DNA of 64,000 nucleotides from the NCBI GenBank assembly GCA_020849895.1, contig JADZFN010000067.1, positions 1-64,000 on the forward strand, read 5' to 3'. The position numbers were made by a program, and so were the translations under genes. Origin of the DNA: Verrucomicrobiia bacterium. Its GTDB lineage: Bacteria; Verrucomicrobiota; Verrucomicrobiia; JABWAM01. Of the stretch, positions 8,673-17,372 are shown piece by piece. The notes beneath the pieces are model-generated. The model saw only the letters and a program-made list of their open reading frames with translations. It was not told where the DNA came from and searched no databases. Each line of letters begins with the position of its first letter. Positions within the stretch are counted from its first letter, which is position 1.

Positions 8673-11600
8673 CTCTCTCCGATCTCTCCATTCGGCGGCC
8701 GGTCTTCGCGTGGATGATCATGTTCGGCCTGATCGTCTTCGGCGCGATCAGCCTGGGCCGCCTCGGCGTCAGCGAGAAGCCGGATGTGGATTTTCCCGTC
8801 CTCACCATCACCGCCGACTGGCCCGGCGCGGCGCCGGAGGTGATGGAGGCCGAGATCACCGATCGCCTCGAACAATCCGTGGTCTCCATCCAGGGCATCC
8901 GCGACATCCTCTCCACGATCCGCCAGGGCACGACGACGATCACGCTCGAGTTCGAGCTCAACCGCAACATTGACGCGGCGCTGCAGGAGGTTCAGGCCAA
9001 CATCAGCCGCGTGCGCCTCCCGGAGGACGTGGACCCGCCGACGATCCGGAAGACCAACCCCGACGATCAGCCGATCATGTGGCTGGGCGTGTCAGGCAAG
9101 CGGCCGCTGCACGATCTCATCGTCTACATTGATCTCCACCTCCGCGACCAGTTCCAGATCCTGCCCGGCGTCGGCGAGGTGCTGCTCAGCGGTTTCGCGG
9201 AGCGCAATCTGCGCCTCTGGGTGGACAACGAAAAACTCAGGCGCTACGAGCTGACCATCCTCGACCTGCAGAAGGCGATCGAGCTCAACCACACCGAGAT
9301 CGCCGCAGGCTACATGGAAAATTCGCGGCAGGAGCTCAACGTCCGCATGATGGGCGAGGGCATGACCGCCGAGGAGGTGGGCGCCATCCTCATCACCCAG
9401 CGCGGAGGGCAGCCCATCTACAACACGACCATCCGCGTCCGCGACGTGGCGCGCGTCGAGGATTCGCTCAACGACATCCGGAGGATCTCAAGGATCAACG
9501 GCATCCCGGGCGTTGGCCTCGGCATCAAGAAACAGCGCGGCGCCAACGCCGTCGAGGTCGCCAAAGCCGTGCGCGCCCGCCTCGTGGAGATCAACCGCAC
9601 CCTGCCGAAGGACATGGAAGTCACCATCCGCTTCGACACCACCAAGTTCATCGAGGATTCCGTGCGGGAAACGGAGTTCACCCTCGTGCTCTCGGCGCTG
9701 ATCACCGGCGCCGTTTGCTGGCTCTTTCTCGGCTCGTGGCGGACCACCTTCAACGTCCTGCTCTCGATCCCCACCTCGATCGTCGGGACGTTCATTGTCC
9801 TCTACTTCATGGGATTCACCCTCAACTTCTTCACCTTGCTCGGCCTCGCGCTGGCCGTCGGCGTCGTGGTGGACGACGCGATCATGGTGCTTGAAAACAT
9901 CGTGCGTCACCAGCAGCTCGGGAAAGGGCGCGTGGCCGCCGCGGGCGACGGCACGCGCGAGATCACCTTTGCGGCCATCTCCGCCTCGATCGCCGTCGTC
10001 GCGATCTTTCTCCCCGTCGCGTTCATGAAGGGAATCATCGGCAAGTTCTTCTTCCAGTTCGGGGTCACCATCTCCGCCGCCGTGCTGCTCTCGCTGTTGG
10101 AGGCCGTCACCCTCATGCCGATGCGCTGCTCCCAATTCCTCGGAGACCCGAACAAGGAGGGGGTCCTCGTGAATTTCGTGGACCGCCGCTTCCGATCCCT
10201 CTCTCGCTTCTACCGCACCACCCTGGAGTTCTGCCTCGACCGGCGCTGGGCGGTGATCGCCGCCAGCTTCGCCGTTTTCTTCGCGTCGCTCCTGGTGGCC
10301 CGCTTCCTGCGCAAGGAGTTCATCCCGCCTCAGGACATGGACGCGTTCACCATCAGCTTCCAGACGCCCGTCGGTTCCTCGCTCCAGTATACGAGCGATC
10401 GCATCAAGGAGGCCGAGGAGATCCTCATGCGGCGCCCCGAACTCGACGGTTACTTCGCGGCAATCGGGGGATTCGCCGGCGGCGAGTCCAATCGCGGCAT
10501 CCTTTTCGTCACCCTGAAACCCAAGGCGAAGCGCAAGGCCGGACAGTTCGAGATCATGGACTGGTGCCGCCAAGAGATGTCGAAGATCCCCACCGTCCGC
10601 GTCTTCCCGCAGGACCTCTCGATGCGCGGCTTCACCGCCCAACGCGGATTCCCCATCGAATTCAACATCCGCGGCGGCGACTACCAGGTCCTCAAGGAGA
10701 AGGCGGCCGTCATCCTCAAGCGCCTCGGCGAGACCGGCCTGGTGAAGGACCTCGACACCGACTACCGCGAAGGCATGCCCGAGGTCCGCATCTGGCCCGA
10801 CCGCGCGCGCGCCGCCGCCAGCAGCGTGAGCATGGAAACCCTTGGCAACACGGTGAACGCCGCCATCGGCGGCGTCCGCCAGGGAAACTTCACCAGCGAC
10901 GGGCGCCGCTACGATGTGCGCCTGCGCCTCGACGCCGACGAACGCATCAAGGCTGAGGACATCAATGCCCTGCAGGTGCGCACCGCCTACGGCGAACTCA
11001 TCCCGATCACCGAGGTCACCCACGTCGAAACCGTGAAGACGCTCCAAACCATCACCCGCCGCATGCGCGAGCGTTCGATCTCCGTCTTCGCCAACGTCGC
11101 CACCGGCAAGTCCCAGAGCGACGCCCTCGCCGCGGCGCAGAAAATCTCCCGCGAGACGCTTCCGGAAGGCTACCGCTTCTTCCTCTCGGGCAGCGCACAG
11201 ACGTTCAAGGAGTCCTTCGACAGCCTCATCTTCGCCCTCATCCTCGGCGTCGTTGTCGCCTACATGGTGCTCGCCTCCCAGTTCAACAGCTTCCTCCATC
11301 CCTTCACGGTCCTGCTTGCCCTCCCCTTCAGCATCACCGGTGCGTTCGTGGCCCTGTTCCTCACCCATCAGTCGCTCAACCTCTACAGCATGATCGGCAT
11401 GGTGCTCCTGATGGGGATCGTGAAGAAAAACTCCATCCTCCTTGTCGAGTTCACCAACAAGAAGCGCCACGAGGACCGGATGCCGCTGCGCGACGCGATC
11501 CTCGCCGCCGGCCCGATCCGCCTCCGCCCCATCCTGATGACCTCCTTCGCGACCATCGCCGCCGCCGTGCCTCCGGCGCTCGCGCTCGGCCCTGGCGCCG

Positions 11601-11728
11601 AGAGCCGCATCCCCATGGCGATCACCGTCATCGGCGGGGTCCTCGTCTCCACCTTCCTCACCCTGATCGTCGTCCCCTGCGCCTACAGCCTCCTCGCTCG
11701 ACTCGAACGCAAATCCGCCTCTCCTTGA
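8669..11728 (+). CDS. HAE1-type RND efflux pump (AcrB-like)
   Basis: A 1019-aa inner-membrane proton-driven drug exporter. It begins with the family's 'LSDLSIRRPVFAWMIM' first membrane segment, followed by the porter domain, helices with the proton-relay pair 'VGVVVDDAIMVLEN' (Asp402, Asp403), a second periplasmic domain and a C-terminal helix bundle ending 'GGVLVSTFLTLIVVPCAY'. Length and motifs fit hydrophobe/amphiphile (HAE1) pumps, not heavy-metal pumps. It overlaps the tolC-like gene by 4 bases. The odd point is that no periplasmic adaptor (HlyD/AcrA family) gene lies in this operon or beside it, although AcrB-type pumps need one; it may be encoded elsewhere. Confidence 0.93.
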   Translation: MTLSDLSIRRPVFAWMIMFGLIVFGAISLGRLGVSEKPDVDFPVLTITADWPGAAPEVMEAEITDRLEQSVVSIQGIRDILSTIRQGTTTITLEFELNRNIDAALQEVQANISRVRLPEDVDPPTIRKTNPDDQPIMWLGVSGKRPLHDLIVYIDLHLRDQFQILPGVGEVLLSGFAERNLRLWVDNEKLRRYELTILDLQKAIELNHTEIAAGYMENSRQELNVRMMGEGMTAEEVGAILITQRGGQPIYNTTIRVRDVARVEDSLNDIRRISRINGIPGVGLGIKKQRGANAVEVAKAVRARLVEINRTLPKDMEVTIRFDTTKFIEDSVRETEFTLVLSALITGAVCWLFLGSWRTTFNVLLSIPTSIVGTFIVLYFMGFTLNFFTLLGLALAVGVVVDDAIMVLENIVRHQQLGKGRVAAAGDGTREITFAAISASIAVVAIFLPVAFMKGIIGKFFFQFGVTISAAVLLSLLEAVTLMPMRCSQFLGDPNKEGVLVNFVDRRFRSLSRFYRTTLEFCLDRRWAVIAASFAVFFASLLVARFLRKEFIPPQDMDAFTISFQTPVGSSLQYTSDRIKEAEEILMRRPELDGYFAAIGGFAGGESNRGILFVTLKPKAKRKAGQFEIMDWCRQEMSKIPTVRVFPQDLSMRGFTAQRGFPIEFNIRGGDYQVLKEKAAVILKRLGETGLVKDLDTDYREGMPEVRIWPDRARAAASSVSMETLGNTVNAAIGGVRQGNFTSDGRRYDVRLRLDADERIKAEDINALQVRTAYGELIPITEVTHVETVKTLQTITRRMRERSISVFANVATGKSQSDALAAAQKISRETLPEGYRFFLSGSAQTFKESFDSLIFALILGVVVAYMVLASQFNSFLHPFTVLLALPFSITGAFVALFLTHQSLNLYSMIGMVLLMGIVKKNSILLVEFTNKKRHEDRMPLRDAILAAGPIRLRPILMTSFATIAAAVPPALALGPGAESRIPMAITVIGGVLVSTFLTLIVVPCAYSLLARLERKSASP

Positions 11729-11732
11729 GATC

Positions 11733-11754
11733 AGAGGGTGTTTGAAAATTCGAC
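11733..11754 (+). repeat. Second copy of a 22-bp intergenic repeat
   Basis: Begins AGAGGGTGTTTGAAAATTCG and is identical over 22 bases to 1308-1329. Both copies have the same orientation, lie just after the stop of a plus-strand gene (4 bases here), and occupy a gap between convergent genes. The opposed copy that makes a hairpin at 1345-1362 is absent here. Confidence 0.7.
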
Positions 11755-11884
11755 GGCCTTCTGCGAGAGGCTATTTTGGCCAAAGCCAAGGTGCCGAAGT
11801 CGCCGGCTTGAGTTTCGGCGGGGCGCGCCGCGCCTCCGGTTTAAAGAGGCTTTCGACGCCTCGCGCGGCAGCCGGAAGACTCGT

Positions 11885-13984
11885 TTACTGTCGGTTTCCC
11901 GGAACGCGACGGCGGGCGGGTGGAGGCGGCGCGTTGCGCCCCTTCTTCGGGCGGGAGGATTTCCCAGCGGAGCGATAGACGGTTGTTTTCGCGTCGTCGC
12001 CCTTCGCGCCGACGCCGGCGGCGCCGCGCTTCTTGAGTTCGGCGATCTGGTCGCGGAGGATCGCCGCACGCTCGAACTCCAGTTTCTCCGCCGCGCGCTC
12101 CATCTCGTCTTCGAGCTCATGGATGAGCTCGCTGATCGTGAAGTCGCCGCCCGCCCCGACAATCACGCCCGCCTCGATCTCCTTCGCCTCCTCATACACG
12201 GCGAGGCTTTCCTCAAGCGCCCGGTTCACGCTCCGTGGAGTGATCTTGTGCACACGGTTGAACTCGAGCTGCTTCTCGCGCCGACGCCGCGTCTCGCGGA
12301 GAAACCCCCGGATCGCGTCGGTTTCCACGTCGGCGTAGAGGACGACCTCGCCGTTCACGTGGCGCGCGGCGCGCCCCGCCGTCTGGATGAGCGACCGCTC
12401 GGAACGGAGGAAGCCGGTCTTGTCGGCGTCGAGGATGGCGACGAGGGAGACCTCAGGGAGGTCGAGTCCTTCGCGGAGGAGGTTGATCCCGACGAGGACG
12501 TCGAACTCCGCCTTGCGCAGCCCGCGGAGGATCTCGACGCGCTCGATCGCGCCGATTTCCGAATGGAGGTAGCGGACGCGCACGCCGAGCTCGCGGAGAT
12601 AATCGGTGAGGTCTTCGGCGGTGCGTTTGGTCAAGGTGGTCACAAGCACGCGCTCCTTGCGGGCGGCGCGCTCGCGGACGCGTCCCAGCAGGTCGTCGAT
12701 CTGCCCCTTGAGCGGGCGGACGGTGACTTCGGGGTCGGTCAGTCCCGTTGGACGGATGATCTGCTCGACGACGTTCGGGTTCTGGCGAAGCTCCCATTCG
12801 GCGGGCGTGGCGGAGACGCAGACGACCTGCTTCTGTCGCGCGAGGAACTCTTCGAAACTCAGGGGACGATTGTCGAGCGCGGAAGGGAGACGGAAGCCGT
12901 GCTCGACGAGCACGAGCTTGCGGGAGCGGTCGCCGGCATACATCCCTCCGAGCTGGGGGATCGTGGCGTGCGATTCGTCGAGAAGGGTGAGGAAATCGTC
13001 GGGAAAAAAGTCGAGGAGGGTGTAGGGCGGAGCGCCGGGGGCGCGCCCCGTGAGGTGGCGGGAGTAGTTTTCGATCCCGTTGCAGAACCCCATCTCCTGA
13101 AGCATTTCGAGATCGTAGGTGGTCCGCATCTTGAGGCGCTGGGCCTCGAGAAGCTTCTTCTGCGACTCGAATTCCTGGAGGCGCTGGGTGAGTTCCTCGC
13201 GGATGGTGCCGATCGCGCGCCGGACGGTGTCGTAGGGGGTGACGTAGTGCTTGGCGGGAAAGAGCGCGATGCGTTCGAGCGCGCCGCAGGCGTCACCGGT
13301 CAGCGGATCGAAGCGGGTGATCCGTTCGAGGGTGTCGCCGAAAAGCTCGAGGCGCACGCCCTCCTCGGAATCGGCGGGGTGAAGTTCGACGACGTCGCCC
13401 CGCACGCGGAAGTGGCCGCGGGAGAACTCGGCGTCGTTGCGGTTATACTGCATGTCCACGAGACGCCCGAGGAGGGTGCGGCGGTCCATTTCCTGGCCGA
13501 CCCAGAGGTGGAGGACCATCTTCCCGTAGTCCTCGGGGGAACCGAGGCCGTAGATGCAGGAGACGCTGGCGACGATGATCACGTCGCGCCGCTGGAGAAG
13601 CGAGCTGGTGGCCGAAAGGCGGAGGCGCTCGATCTCCTCGTTGATGGCGGAATCCTTCTCGATGTAGGTGTCGGTCTGGGGGATGTAGGCCTCGGGCTGG
13701 TAGTAGTCGAAATAGCTGATGAAATACTCGACGGCGTTTTTCGGAAAGAACCCCTTGAACTCGGCGTAGAGCTGCGCGGCGAGCGTCTTGTTGTGGGTGA
13801 CGACGAGGACGGGGCGCTGGAGGCGTGCGATGACGTTCGCCATCGTGAACGTCTTGCCCGAGCCGGTGACGCCGAGAAGGGTCTGAAACTTCGCGCCGCC
13901 GTTGAGCGAAGCGATCAGCTTCTCGATGGCTTTCGGCTGGTCGCCGCAAGGCGAGTAAGGGGCGACGAGTTCGAAATGCGACAT
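11885..13984 (-). CDS. uvrB: Excinuclease ABC subunit B
   Basis: DNA-damage recognition helicase-like subunit of nucleotide excision repair, 699 aa. Seen in order: N-terminal '[20 protein letters not shown]', Walker A GVTGSGKT (residues 38-45), the beta-hairpin [18 protein letters not shown] that clamps damaged DNA, the DEAD-type '[11 protein letters not shown]', helicase motifs including '[12 protein letters not shown]', and the C-terminal UVR motif ([18 protein letters not shown]) that contacts UvrC. A basic proline-rich tail ([15 protein letters not shown]) follows and is probably lineage-specific. It ends facing the RND gene and starts 80 bases after the hsdMS stop on the same strand. uvrA is also in this window but 45 kb away. 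Confidence 0.97.
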   Translation of the reverse strand: MSHFELVAPYSPCGDQPKAIEKLIASLNGGAKFQTLLGVTGSGKTFTMANVIARLQRPVLVVTHNKTLAAQLYAEFKGFFPKNAVEYFISYFDYYQPEAYIPQTDTYIEKDSAINEEIERLRLSATSSLLQRRDVIIVASVSCIYGLGSPEDYGKMVLHLWVGQEMDRRTLLGRLVDMQYNRNDAEFSRGHFRVRGDVVELHPADSEEGVRLELFGDTLERITRFDPLTGDACGALERIALFPAKHYVTPYDTVRRAIGTIREELTQRLQEFESQKKLLEAQRLKMRTTYDLEMLQEMGFCNGIENYSRHLTGRAPGAPPYTLLDFFPDDFLTLLDESHATIPQLGGMYAGDRSRKLVLVEHGFRLPSALDNRPLSFEEFLARQKQVVCVSATPAEWELRQNPNVVEQIIRPTGLTDPEVTVRPLKGQIDDLLGRVRERAARKERVLVTTLTKRTAEDLTDYLRELGVRVRYLHSEIGAIERVEILRGLRKAEFDVLVGINLLREGLDLPEVSLVAILDADKTGFLRSERSLIQTAGRAARHVNGEVVLYADVETDAIRGFLRETRRRREKQLEFNRVHKITPRSVNRALEESLAVYEEAKEIEAGVIVGAGGDFTISELIHELEDEMERAAEKLEFERAAILRDQIAELKKRGAAGVGAKGDDAKTTVYRSAGKSSRPKKGRNAPPPPARRRVPGNRQ

Positions 13985-14064
13985 AAGCTCAATCTGCGCC
14001 TTTCCTCTCGGCCAGTAAAGCGGGCGTGGGGTCGCTCCATCGAAATCGAGGAGGAAGCGTTTTT

Positions 14065-16632
14065 TTATTTGCGGGAGTCGGACGGGGCGGACGATTCGGA
14101 CGACGGGGAGGAGGGGGCGCCCCAGACCGCGGCGACGCGAGCCTGCAACTTCCGCTCGAACCGCGCGATCAATTGCCGGTTGGCCTCCACCAGCGCCCGC
14201 TCCGCTTCCAGCTCGGCGACGAGCGCGCGCTGAACGGGGAGAGGGGGAAGGGGGATTACGGCCTTTTTGAGACTTGAAGCACTGATGTTCGCCTGACCTA
14301 TGGCGCGGCTCGCGTACATCTTGATTTCCTTCTGAAACGAAGACGTGTTCATGACCGCGTTCACAAAGTCTGGATCAACGCGCTTTCTATCTACAATTAG
14401 GCGAATCAGGTAGGAGGCGAATGTGTACTCACCGTCCAGGGAGAATATTCCAGTCCTTCCCACATGCTCGAAGCTGTTTGTGCGATTGAAGAGAATATCG
14501 CCCTTCGCAAGCTGGTACTTCTTGAACTCCGCTTCTGACACTACGATGCGCTTCATCTCGCCATTATCCACGGCACGACCTTCGACCAGTTCGTTCATGC
14601 GAAACGTCCGGTAACCCTTACCATCGGTGTTGAGCTTCTCGCTCAAACCGTACTGAATGCGTTCGCAAAGATCTTCCAGCGTTGCCATCTGCCAGTTAGG
14701 ATCGATGCGGAGGATGGGTTTGTAGTGGGCGACGATTTGGCGGGCGGCTTCGATGAGCTTGCGGTAGCCCTCCCACTCCGCCACCAGCCGCTCCTGCTCC
14801 GCCAGCGGGGGAAGCGGGATTTCGAGTCGCAGGAAATTTGACTTGGACAGTTCTTTGAAAGTTCCGCCAGAAGCCATTCGTTCCATTTCGGGAACAAGCC
14901 GTGTAATCGCGTATGCAAGGAAACGCTCGTTGACGCGCCCAAAATCTTTGATGACAAGATTCTTGAATCCCTGATTGGTTGCGACCTCGACATGTGCGAT
15001 CGCGATTCTTCCGATGGTCGCTCGCGTGGAAACAAGAACAGAACGCTTCGGCAACAAAACCGCAGCAGATTCTTCCAATCCCTTCTTCGTGATTCGTCGG
15101 ACAGTTCCCCGCAAATCGCTCACCAATTCGTCAGCGGGCAAATCAACCAGCGTGGCCCAATTCACGTCACCGTCCCAATAGGTCGCGTTGCTGGAGGAAG
15201 GTGTCCCACCAGAAAACACTTCAAACAGAGATTCTTCACCAAGCGTCACTTTCGGATACTTGCCGTTGCCGCGAACTGCGACTTGCCGGTATCTGTCGCC
15301 GGACAAGCTGATGTCCGGCGCTTCGAGCAGACGTTTTCGCGGGACTGCGTGGTGAGTCTGACCAGCAGGACCGTTCGGACGGGAGTTTTTCCAATCTTGG
15401 AGGGCGCGGAGCGCTGCCGGCAACTCGCTGCCTTCGATCGGCCGGCGTTGCGCGCCGAGGTCGAAGCCGTCGTTTTCGATTTTCACGAACAGGACGGAGT
15501 CGGCGCGCTTGGCGAGGGCGCTGTCGAGCAAGAGAATGCTGGTCTTCACGCCCGAATACGGATTGAACACGCCGGCCGGCAGGGAGACGACGGCCCAGAG
15601 ATAATTTTCGACGAGCATTTTCCGCAAGGCTTTGTAGGCGTTCTGGCTCTGGAAGATGATGCCTTCGGGGACGATGATGCCGGCGCGTCCGCCGGGGTTG
15701 AGATGTTCGGCGATGTAGTCCACGAAGAGCACTTCGCTGCGGTTGGCTTTGATGGAAAACCGGTTGTGCGGGCGGATGCCGCCTTTGGGGGTCATGAAGG
15801 GCGGGTTGGCCATGATCACGTCGTAGCGTTCGTCCCAACGTTCCTCGCTGGTGAGCGCGTCGTACTCGTGGATGACCGGGTTGGGGAAACCGTGCAGGTA
15901 GAGGTTCACGCGGGAGAGCCGCACCATGTCCGGCGCGATGTCGTAGCCGCAGAAGTTGGTCATCAGCCGGGCGCGTTCGTCGGGGGTGAGCGGGCGGTGG
16001 CTGTCGGACGAGCCGGACGGGTCTGACCTCTCGGACGATTCGGACAGGATGTGTTTGTAGGCGGAGATGAGGAAGCCGGCTGTGCCGCAGGCGGGATCGA
16101 GGACGGTCTCGTGTTTCTGGGGAGCGACCACGGCGACGATGAAATCAATGATGTGGCGCGGGGTGCGGAACTGGCCGGCATCGCCTTGCGTGCCGAGGAT
16201 GTTGAGCAGGTATTCGTAGGCGTCGCCGAGGCGTTCGGAGTGGTCGTAGGTGAAGCCGTCAATTTCCTTGAGGAAGAGATTGAGGGTTTCGGGGTCGCGA
16301 TAGGGGAGGAAGACGCCTCTGAAGATGTCGCGGAAGAGCTGGGGGATGTTCTTGTTTTCGTTCATCCGCTCGATGCCTTCGGCGTAGAGCAGGAGGCGTT
16401 CGTGGCCGCCGAGCCGTTTGTCGAGCAGGTCGGGCCAGCGGTATTTCCTGAACTCGCCCTTGAAGAAGGAGGGTTTGCCGCCGAGTTCCTCGGCCTGGCG
16501 GTCCATGTCGGCCATGAACTTGTAGATCAGGGCGATGGTGATCTGCTCGACCTGGGATTTCGGGTCGGGCACTTTGCCGACGAGGATGTCGCGGGCGGAA
16601 TCAATGCGGGCTTTGGTCGTGGCGTCTAGCAT
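14065..16632 (-). CDS. hsdMS: Type I restriction-modification methyltransferase-specificity fusion (HsdM-HsdS)
   Basis: An 855-aa single chain. Residues 1 to ~400 are an N6-adenine methyltransferase: an N-terminal HsdM helical domain, SAM-binding motif [11 protein letters not shown] (~179-188) and catalytic motif IV NPPF (~275). From ~460 to the end lies an HsdS module with two target recognition domains, each followed by the usual conserved helix lead-in ('[16 protein letters not shown]' and '[16 protein letters not shown]'). Two domains imply a bipartite DNA target. M and S are normally separate genes. The ATG at 16632 overlaps the preceding gene's stop by 7 bases (ATGCTAG). Two blocks of TCGGACNNN repeats lie inside, one between motifs I and IV and one at the C-terminus. 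Confidence 0.9.
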   Translation of the reverse strand: MLDATTKARIDSARDILVGKVPDPKSQVEQITIALIYKFMADMDRQAEELGGKPSFFKGEFRKYRWPDLLDKRLGGHERLLLYAEGIERMNENKNIPQLFRDIFRGVFLPYRDPETLNLFLKEIDGFTYDHSERLGDAYEYLLNILGTQGDAGQFRTPRHIIDFIVAVVAPQKHETVLDPACGTAGFLISAYKHILSESSERSDPSGSSDSHRPLTPDERARLMTNFCGYDIAPDMVRLSRVNLYLHGFPNPVIHEYDALTSEERWDERYDVIMANPPFMTPKGGIRPHNRFSIKANRSEVLFVDYIAEHLNPGGRAGIIVPEGIIFQSQNAYKALRKMLVENYLWAVVSLPAGVFNPYSGVKTSILLLDSALAKRADSVLFVKIENDGFDLGAQRRPIEGSELPAALRALQDWKNSRPNGPAGQTHHAVPRKRLLEAPDISLSGDRYRQVAVRGNGKYPKVTLGEESLFEVFSGGTPSSSNATYWDGDVNWATLVDLPADELVSDLRGTVRRITKKGLEESAAVLLPKRSVLVSTRATIGRIAIAHVEVATNQGFKNLVIKDFGRVNERFLAYAITRLVPEMERMASGGTFKELSKSNFLRLEIPLPPLAEQERLVAEWEGYRKLIEAARQIVAHYKPILRIDPNWQMATLEDLCERIQYGLSEKLNTDGKGYRTFRMNELVEGRAVDNGEMKRIVVSEAEFKKYQLAKGDILFNRTNSFEHVGRTGIFSLDGEYTFASYLIRLIVDRKRVDPDFVNAVMNTSSFQKEIKMYASRAIGQANISASSLKKAVIPLPPLPVQRALVAELEAERALVEANRQLIARFERKLQARVAAVWGAPSSPSSESSAPSDSRK
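14078..14104. repeat. TCGGACNNN 9-mer block, 3 copies (hsdMS 3' end)
   Basis: Three tandem 9-base units (one degenerate, GCGGACGAT) encode the Ser/Asp/Glu-rich C-terminal tail [10 protein letters not shown] of the HsdS part. Confidence 0.75.
16004..16048. repeat. TCGGACNNN 9-mer block, 5 copies (within HsdM)
   Basis: Five tandem units: TCGGACGAG, CCGGACGGG, TCTGACCTC, TCGGACGAT, TCGGACAGG. They encode a Ser/Asp insert ([15 protein letters not shown]) about 15 residues after SAM motif I, in frame, so the methylase is not broken. Confidence 0.85.
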
Positions 16633-17372
16633 GGGCGTGTGCCTTTGCAGTCGGGGTAGCCGGTGCAGCCCCAGAAGGACTGGCCGGCGTGCGGGCCTTG
16701 TCGGGCGGTGCGCCGGCGCATGGGCTTGCCGCACTTGGGGCAGAGAGGGGTGTCGGACGAGTCGGACTTGTCAGACGAGTCAGACGAGTCGGACCGGTCG
16801 GACGCGCGCGCCTGGGTGCGCGCGCCGTAGAGGCGCTCGGTGAAGCCGCCTTTTTCGAGGAAGTCTTTCTCCAGGCGCTGGAGTTGCCGGTGGAGGAGGT
16901 AGCTGGCCTGGTTGATCAGGCAGAGCATGGTGTTGGCGGCGGCCTCGGGGGCGGCGGTCCGGATGTCGGACAGGTCGGACTGGTCGGACGAGTACCGCTG
17001 CCGCACCGCGAGCGCCTCTGGAGAATCTTTGTCCCATTGGCGCAGGCCGCGCTGGCGGAGGAAGTCCTGAAAATCCAACATCAGTTCTTCGAGGCTGGCG
17101 CGGGCCACATTCGTAAGCTTGATCTCGGTTTTCTTGGAGGTGCCGGAGGCCACACTGGCTTCGGCGATGTTCTGCACGCCGCTGCGCGCGGCTTGGACCA
17201 TCTGGTCGTGGGTGCGGCTGCGCTTCTCGATGAACCGGTCGCAGAAGAGGAGCGTACCGTCATAGACCAACTCGGCGACCTGAAAGCTGCGCAGTTTCCG
17301 GTAGCCGCCGTGGGGTGGGAGCAAGCTGGCAGATTGGTCGGACGATTCGGACTTTTCGGACGATGTTTTCAT
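16626..17372 (-). CDS. Four-helix-bundle protein with C-terminal zinc ribbon, in RM cassette
   Basis: A 248-aa protein. Residues ~22-110 resemble the four-helix bundle / 23S rRNA intervening-sequence protein family ('DRFIEKRSRTHDQMVQAARSG', 'NIAEA'); residues ~140-180 add another helical segment; the C-terminus (C211, C214, C236, C242: CPKC...GCTGYPDC) is a topoisomerase-I-type zinc ribbon. Ser/Asp-rich stretches at the N-terminus, near 128-136 and at 190-208 are encoded by TCGGACNNN repeats. It overlaps hsdR by 4 bases (ATGA at 17369-17372) and hsdMS by 7, so it is made together with the RM enzyme. I recall a named family for a four-helix-bundle suffix domain, but its function is unknown to me; a nucleic-acid-binding accessory role is inference. 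Confidence 0.8.
   Translation of the reverse strand: MKTSSEKSESSDQSASLLPPHGGYRKLRSFQVAELVYDGTLLFCDRFIEKRSRTHDQMVQAARSGVQNIAEASVASGTSKKTEIKLTNVARASLEELMLDFQDFLRQRGLRQWDKDSPEALAVRQRYSSDQSDLSDIRTAAPEAAANTMLCLINQASYLLHRQLQRLEKDFLEKGGFTERLYGARTQARASDRSDSSDSSDKSDSSDTPLCPKCGKPMRRRTARQGPHAGQSFWGCTGYPDCKGTRPC
16753..16806. repeat. TCGGACNNN 9-mer block, 6 copies
   Basis: Six tandem units, two with TCAGAC in place of TCGGAC. They encode the linker DRSDSSDSSDKSDSSD between the helical part and the zinc ribbon of the four-helix-bundle protein. This is the longest block in the cassette. Confidence 0.9.
16966..16992. repeat. TCGGACNNN 9-mer block, 3 copies
   Basis: TCGGACAGG, TCGGACTGG, TCGGACGAG. Encodes SSDQSDLSD, in frame, between two helical segments of the four-helix-bundle protein. 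Confidence 0.85.
17338..17364. repeat. TCGGACNNN 9-mer block, 3 copies (5' end of four-helix gene)
   Basis: TCGGACGAT, TCGGACTTT, TCGGACGAT. Encodes the Ser/Glu/Asp-rich N-terminus SSEKSESSD of the four-helix-bundle protein, starting a few codons after its ATG. Confidence 0.85.

Noticed and set aside
9488-11470. A 660-codon minus-strand open frame inside the RND gene
   Set aside because: Exactly antisense to a clearly conserved pump gene and rich in Asp/Glu/Gly/His, as expected from GC-rich antisense frames; no family motif.
11738-14233. An 831-codon plus-strand open frame
   Set aside because: Antisense to uvrB; composition is that of a shadow frame and no domain is seen.
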